A stretch of DNA of 64,000 nucleotides from Owenia fusiformis (lineage: Eukaryota > Annelida > Polychaeta > Sabellida > Oweniidae), in contig CAIIXF020000007.1 of the NCBI GenBank assembly GCA_903813345.2, positions 37,656,759 through 37,720,758 of the forward strand. Reading direction: 5' to 3'. This document shows positions 61,801 to 64,000 of the stretch, piece by piece. The notes below the pieces were generated by a model that did no database searches, was not told the origin of the DNA, and was given only the letters and a program-made list of their open reading frames with translations. The translations under genes and the position numbers were made by a program. How positions within the stretch are numbered: the stretch's first letter is position 1; every line of letters starts with the position of its first letter.

Positions 61801-63628
61801 ATTATTTGAAAGGTCATACCTTGATTTCTGACAATGTTTTTCTAAAACTTTCAATGCAAATATGTTCAAGCTTTCAATTGCAAATATGTTCAAAATGAAT
61901 GTATACATTTAATATCTTTTATATTCATGAGAGACCAAGACTGGTCACTCAGAGGAAAATGCAATATGTATTACCGTTGAAAAGGGGCAAAAATAATGAT
62001 TGATAATGTCATATTTCATGCAAATACAGTGATTTACATAATTATTGTATCTTATAATGTGGGATATTATGATACCTTCAGTTTGGTACCACTTGCAGCT
62101 TTCAACTCTCAAAACTGTGGAAGTTATTGTACTTTGAAATGATTAACATCAATTCTTTCACAGAATGCCACGCCCCTTTTCAGTAATATAATCATGTGTC
62201 TGACAATGTTTTTCCAAAACTTTCGATTGCAAATATGTTCAAAATTAATGTACATATATATTTAAAATCATTAATGTTCATGAATGACTAAGACTGATCA
62301 CTCAGGCAGAAAGGTATAATGCGATACCGTTGTAAAGAGGCAAGAATTATGATTGATGATGTCACATTTTATGCAAATGAGACAATTTGCATAATTATTG
62401 CATCATATAATATAGGATACTATAATAGCTTCATTTTGGTACCACTTACAGCTTTCAATTCTCAAAACTGTGGAAGTTATTATACTTTGAGATGATTAAC
62501 ATCAACTCTTTCAAAAATTCAAGATGGCCGACAAGATGGCCGCCAATGAGTACCATGGGACAATATTTCATTCTGGGAATACGCAAAAATCTTTAGTATG
62601 GACCTTTAGGATTACAAAAATGTACATTAAAAAAATACATCTTTCGGGTGCATGGGGACCATACCTTCCTACTAGACTAACACAGGTGTTCACATTAGAA
62701 AGGTGCTCACTAGAAATACCAAAAAAGGTGTTCTTGAGACACAGGTGTTCACAACTACTAGACACATGTGTTCCCAAGAGAAAAGTGTTCACTAGATACA
62801 GGTTTTGCTGCACTGCAATAATTGATAATGTGCTAAGAATTGGTGTTCACTAGTCACAGGTGTTCACTAGATACAGGTGTTCTCTAGACACAGGTGTTCA
62901 CTAGATACAGGTGTTTACTAAATAGAGTAGTCCATATATATGAGAATACCATGACAGTGCCTGTGTTCTATATTATGAGTTGCCAAAATTAGTTATAAGA
63001 CTTATAACATAGATAGATGGTGCTGACTGGAACAAAATTAGCTATAGCGAGTTAATTAACAACAGCCTTAGCTGTGCTTGTATAAAAACCACCGGCTATA
63101 TTTAGAGAAGCTTTTGCACAATTCTAGCTATAAGATCATCAATTATGACCATAGGAAGAAACAAAAATATTTTTATTAATTATACATTGCTCTCTTTATA
63201 TATTTTGAAAGCATTTGTAGCAGAACTATGGGACAATCTAAAAATGCGAAACTGACATTCTTGGGAGCTAGCTCTACTCGAACCGGAAGTAAAACCTGCG
63301 CAAACAGAGGTGAAAATAGACCCGGTACTGCATCCTTAATGAGAGGAGCGACAAAACGACATCAGCCGCATATATTCTGAAAATGTCACACGTATCCCAT
63401 TAATATCAAGATCCTGTCATTGTACATATACAGATACTAACAATAACACATGATCGTTGGATAAATTAAAGATTAGTACAGTATATAACCATGTGTTTCA
63501 CGTTAAAGGCGATGGCAACACGGTCGACACTGGACCAACTACAGCGCAGCCACCAGGAGGTGTTGCCCCGGGGAGAGTTGCCGCACCACAAGGCAACTTC
63601 ATGGTCATGAACTTTCCTGGACCCGAGA
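34809..63628 (+). CDS. Gene C: paralogue of gene B, partial at right edge
   Basis: Six exons are seen, all phase 1, giving 400 codons plus one base, with the 3' end outside the window. Order: signal peptide (1-26), CBM14-like module with cysteines at 28, 45, 50, 63, 80 and 87, Gln/Pro-rich linker, Pro/Thr exon with two cysteines, PAN2-like (206-280), PAN3-like (282-360) and linker (362-400). Exon sizes and motifs track gene B closely, but the two PAN1 exons were not found in the 19.1-kb intron. Intron lengths are 400, 240, 19103, 681 and 7195. A role like gene B's is inferred. The signal peptide MPIWFPFLIFLDFSVRRMHV has two arginines and is weaker than gene B's. Confidence 0.75.
35080..35138. 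repeat. Two-copy 30-bp tandem repeat
   Basis: TTCGGGATAATTGAGC and the following TTTTATATGACT occur twice in a row in gene C intron 1. Confidence 0.8.
35288..35671 (+). CDS. Gene C exon 2: CBM14-like module and Gln/Pro linker
   Basis: Acceptor is ATATTGTAG and donor CCAG|GTAAAC, phase 1 to 1. Cysteine spacing C-16-C-4-C-12-C-16-C-6-C with CFYFEC and CAPGSGVPRGFKSTENPC matches gene B. The linker is rich in Q, S, W and P (SWQPAQPTMQW). Confidence 0.85.
35912..36061 (+). CDS. Gene C exon 3: Pro/Thr linker
   Basis: Acceptor is GATTTAG and donor CCAG|GTACGG, phase 1 to 1. Contains PVPVPVPVPC, equivalent to gene B exon 3, then a Thr/Ser/Pro run. Confidence 0.75.
36413..36660. mobile_element. Short TIR element with C tracts (GGCGTAGCCAG family)
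   Basis: CATAGGCGTAGCCAGGGGG on the left and CTGGCTACGCCACTG on the right. CGATCGCACCCCCC tracts lie just inside both ends. A fragment with the same left end is at about 40298-40340. Confidence 0.65.
36786..37385. mobile_element. 600-bp TA-flanked palindromic element
   Basis: CAGGGTGTCAAATAAGTCCC on the left and its mirror ending GACACCCTG on the right. TA flanks both ends (36784-36785, 37386-37387). GGTACCAAGTGTGATATATC pairs with its complement further in. Tc1/mariner-type by target and end. Non-coding. Confidence 0.8.
37497..37590. repeat. Dispersed repeat, copy 1
   Basis: About 90 bp with CTGCGTGCAGAG and TTTAAGAAGTGAAGTC, repeated at about 38611-38700. Confidence 0.6.
38420..38559. mobile_element. 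Palindromic MITE (GGTCACATTTGC family), copy 2
   Basis: TGCCGTGGTCACATTTGCT to AGCAAATGTTACCAAGTCA, with TAA at 38417-38419 and 38560-38562. Centre GGCGCCCGGCCGATGAGTAT pairs with its mirror. Confidence 0.78.
38611..38700. repeat. Dispersed repeat, copy 2
   Basis: Matches 37497-37590 with substitutions. It contains CTGCGTGCAGAG and TGCAAAGGGTAG. Confidence 0.6.
38931..39617. repeat. Pair of diverged direct repeats of about 185 bp
   Basis: Copies at about 38931-39120 and 39434-39617 share GGAAGTGTACCAACATCACC and GATCATCTAACAGTC. A G run lies between them near 39157. Confidence 0.65.
40690..40970. repeat. Pair of diverged direct repeats, about 190-bp period
   Basis: ATGGAGACTTGTTTCC and TTTTAAATATTTGAT recur in both copies (about 40697 and 40890). 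Confidence 0.55.
41789..42130. repeat. 148-bp tandem units in left arm
   Basis: Two full units and a partial third begin GGAATCCTGGTGACAATTTT at about 41789, 41937 and 42084. Each has the palindromes ATACTCCATTGGAGTAT and CGGATTAATCCG. The right arm has one full unit plus the partial one. Confidence 0.85.
42199..42264 (-). repeat. tRNA-like sequence 1, left arm
   Basis: GGTAGCTCGTTGGCCTCATG, then TTAGCGTGCCTGGCTTCCAT and GATCGAGACCCG, resembling A box, anticodon arm and B box of a Gly-like tRNA (TCC). The stems are poor, so this is a tRNA-derived (SINE head) sequence rather than a working tRNA. Confidence 0.4.
42367..42431 (+). repeat. tRNA-like sequence 2, left arm
   Basis: ATGGCGCTAGTGAATAACC resembles an A-box region and GTGGTTCGTATCCCTCC holds a good B box. 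It faces away from tRNA-like 1. Probably SINE-derived. Confidence 0.45.
43278..43301. repeat. CAT microsatellite
   Basis: About eight CAT units. Confidence 0.9.
43380..44169. mobile_element. Inverted-repeat element inside the 8.8-kb loop
   Basis: AGAGAATTTTCGTTATAAGT on the left and ACTTATAACGAAAATTCTCT on the right. ATACGTATACTTATA steps pair further in. About 790 bp. The ORF 44014-44277 has no domain support. Confidence 0.7.
45199..45311. mobile_element. Palindromic MITE (GGTCACATTTGC family), copy 3
   Basis: TGCCTGGATCACATTTGCT to AGCAAATGTGACCAAGACA with TAA at 45196-45198 and 45312-45314. The left half is shortened, lacking the GGCGCC block. Confidence 0.75.
45797..47122. mobile_element. 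1.3-kb nested palindrome in the 8.8-kb loop
   Basis: TATATGTTCCTGACACGTTC at the left pairs with the right end GAACACATATA. AGGATCTTGTACACCTGCC near 46154 pairs with its mirror near 46932. The centre pairs CTGAATCGATTGCAAA with TTTGCAATCGATTCAG. Confidence 0.72.
48621..48684 (-). repeat. tRNA-like sequence 2, right arm
   Basis: Mirror copy of 42367-42431 in the right arm of the inverted duplication. Confidence 0.45.
48789..48854 (+). repeat. tRNA-like sequence 1, right arm
   Basis: Mirror copy of 42199-42264 in the right arm. Confidence 0.4.
49859..54993. other. Gene C intron 3, right part, no exon recognised
   Basis: AT-rich with a C tract near 50090. A short motif, GTGAAAAACG followed by a CACG-like stretch, recurs at about 50592, 50781, 50953, 52865 and, weaker, 53809. 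No PAN1-like exon could be picked out by eye; ORFs here lack splice-framed or domain support. Confidence 0.4.
54994..55256 (+). repeat. Triplicated start of the gene C PAN2 exon
   Basis: Three tandem blocks of about 80-93 bp begin GTTTTCCATCAGTAGC or close to it and contain GTGACACAAGAGCAATGTCT. Each of the later two is preceded by a TTATTTTCAG or TTATTTCAG acceptor. Only the third runs into a full PAN module. The distance between the last two acceptors is 93 bp, so the frame is kept. Confidence 0.85.
55165..55392 (+). CDS. Gene C exon 4: PAN2-like
   Basis: Acceptor is TTATTTCAG and donor A|GTAGGT, phase 1 to 1, 228 nt. Contains EQCLMGC, CLGADYN and CYWHL. An in-frame upstream acceptor at 55071 would add 31 codons. 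Confidence 0.82.
56074..56313 (+). CDS. Gene C exon 5: PAN3-like
   Basis: Acceptor is CTCTATAG and donor TCAG|GTGAGA, phase 1 to 1. Contains GFHVLGGTVFC, CREC, CLGADYN, CFFHY and KQDCINF. Confidence 0.85.
57497..58600. repeat. Three tandem units of about 370 bp (left arm)
   Basis: Units begin near 57497, 57863 and 58237 with AAAGAGTTGATGTTAAT-type starts. Each holds AATAATTATGCAAAT and ATATATAGGTACATTAATTT. The preceding 57290-57496 pairs with about 62500-62700. Confidence 0.75.
59001..60960 (-). pseudogene. Decayed reverse transcriptase of a non-LTR-type element
   Basis: Read on the minus strand from about 60960 to 59001, with many stops and frame changes. Landmarks in order are FKLDEVRTIIRKA, then SLSDAEGKIF, then AISQLVKEAKEEN, then a GSVPHQLI-like stretch, then the catalytic-type AFMDDITVMTS near 59540-59510, and a C-terminal LRLWGKEETANCPKC zinc-knuckle-like end near 59050. 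F/Y-x-D-D is the polymerase active site of reverse transcriptases. The open pieces are short (118 aa at the 3' end, 73 aa upstream), so it cannot make an active enzyme. The family is not assigned further. It sits in the loop between inverted arms. Confidence 0.7.
61770..62530. repeat. Two inverted units of the 370-bp repeat (right arm)
   Basis: Reverse-complement copies of the units in 57497-58600, with ATTTGCATAATTATTG and AAAACTGTGGAAGTTAT blocks. ORF 62524-62853 starts in the neighbouring arm and has no support. Confidence 0.75.
62640..62930. repeat. ACAGGTGTTCACTAG minisatellite
   Basis: Many imperfect copies of ACAGGTGTTCACTAGATAC with about 19-21-bp spacing. A few inverted or direct copies occur at about 57296-57335. 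Confidence 0.7.
63509..63628 (+). CDS. Gene C exon 6: linker
   Basis: Acceptor is CGTTAAAG and donor A|GTAAGC, phase 1 to 1, 120 nt. The end NFMVMNFPGPE matches TFTVIQFPGPN of gene B exon 8, so the PAN4 exon is expected to the right of the window. Confidence 0.75.
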
Positions 63629-64000
63629 GTAAGCAAAGGGAACTTTATTTCAAAAAGTGTCTCAAACAATATTTTTACGTAGATTTTGAGAAATGAATTT
63701 TTAGATGATTTGTTTGAACTTTTTTTAAGCTTCACCCGGGCTTTCAAAACAATAACGACATCAAGTCTACCTGCAAAACTAATTTTATTCTTCTGCCTAT
63801 AATAATGAAAAAGTGAATATCACAAATATAATCATCAGCTATACGATTATTATGCCATCAACTATAGCAGCGTCATTGAGTAGAACAAAATGAGCAAAAA
63901 TGAAGAGAATTGATATTTTAGTGCCGTCTTAAGATAATCGGTATGGAATAATCGTTGAACACATGAAACTCTCCTTAAAGTGTAAAAACTAAGATAATCG
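63629..64000. other. Start of gene C intron 6
   Basis: Sequence after the donor at 63629. No PAN4 exon is present before the window ends. Confidence 0.5.

Larger units (their letters stand above)
56457..63335. mobile_element. 6.9-kb TTAA-flanked element in gene C intron 5
   Basis: GGATGCAGTACCGGGTC at 56457-56473 and its perfect mirror GACCCGGTACTGCATCC at 63319-63335, with TTAA at 56453-56456 and 63336-63339. It contains nested inverted arms (57290-58600 and 61770-62940), tandem repeats, and a decayed reverse transcriptase in the centre. No DDE transposase was recognised. Confidence 0.78.

Noticed and set aside
62524-62853. 109-codon plus ORF
   Set aside because: Sits in the right arm and minisatellite of the 6.9-kb element; no domain recognised.

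Overview
The window looks like nuclear DNA from an AT-rich, intron-rich, repeat-rich animal genome. It has GT-AG introns, signal-peptide exons, phase-1 exon modules, CBM14-type and PAN/Apple-type cysteine modules, and many inverted-repeat DNA elements. It has no bacterial operons, Shine-Dalgarno sites or CRISPR. A marine invertebrate, most likely a lophotrochozoan such as a mollusc, fits best, but this is inference from domain content and base composition. No database was consulted.

Three spliced genes for secreted proteins were assembled by eye from splice sites, intron phase and module homology. Gene A (minus strand, 18441 to 14293, three exons) encodes a signal peptide, a long V/L heptad coiled coil written by a 21/42-bp minisatellite, and a six-bladed NHL-type beta-propeller (about 462 aa). 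Gene B (plus, 22662 to 29241, ten exons, 557 aa, complete) encodes a signal peptide, one CBM14-like six-cysteine module, Val-Pro linkers, four PAN-like modules and a short Pro-rich tail. Gene C (plus, 34809 to beyond the right edge, six exons seen) is a tandem paralogue of gene B with the same exon order. Its introns are inflated by mobile elements, and its PAN1 exon pair was not found. A small spliced ORF of 117 codons sits inside an inverted-repeat element at 10.5-11.3 kb and is uncertain.

Layout: 0-5 kb is repeats, including a composite array of three 469-bp inverted-repeat elements flanked by a TTGA target duplication. 5.0-7.06 kb is an ACGT-rich satellite of about 119-bp monomers in alternating dimers. 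7-13 kb holds several MITE-like elements and the small ORF. 13-18.5 kb is gene A with large palindromes in an intron and at its 3' end. 18.5-22.6 kb is the divergent intergenic space to gene B. 22.6-29.6 kb is gene B. 29.6-34.8 kb is intergenic with a TA-flanked element. 34.8-64 kb is gene C. Its 19.1-kb intron carries an 8.8-kb inverted duplication with tRNA-like sequences. Its 7.2-kb intron is almost entirely one 6.9-kb TTAA-flanked element that contains a decayed reverse transcriptase.

Genes B and C appear to encode extracellular proteins able to bind chitin-like and glycan or protein ligands (matrix, mucus, shell, cuticle or immune recognition). Gene A is a secreted, probably oligomeric propeller protein. 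These roles are inferred from module types, not shown by the sequence.
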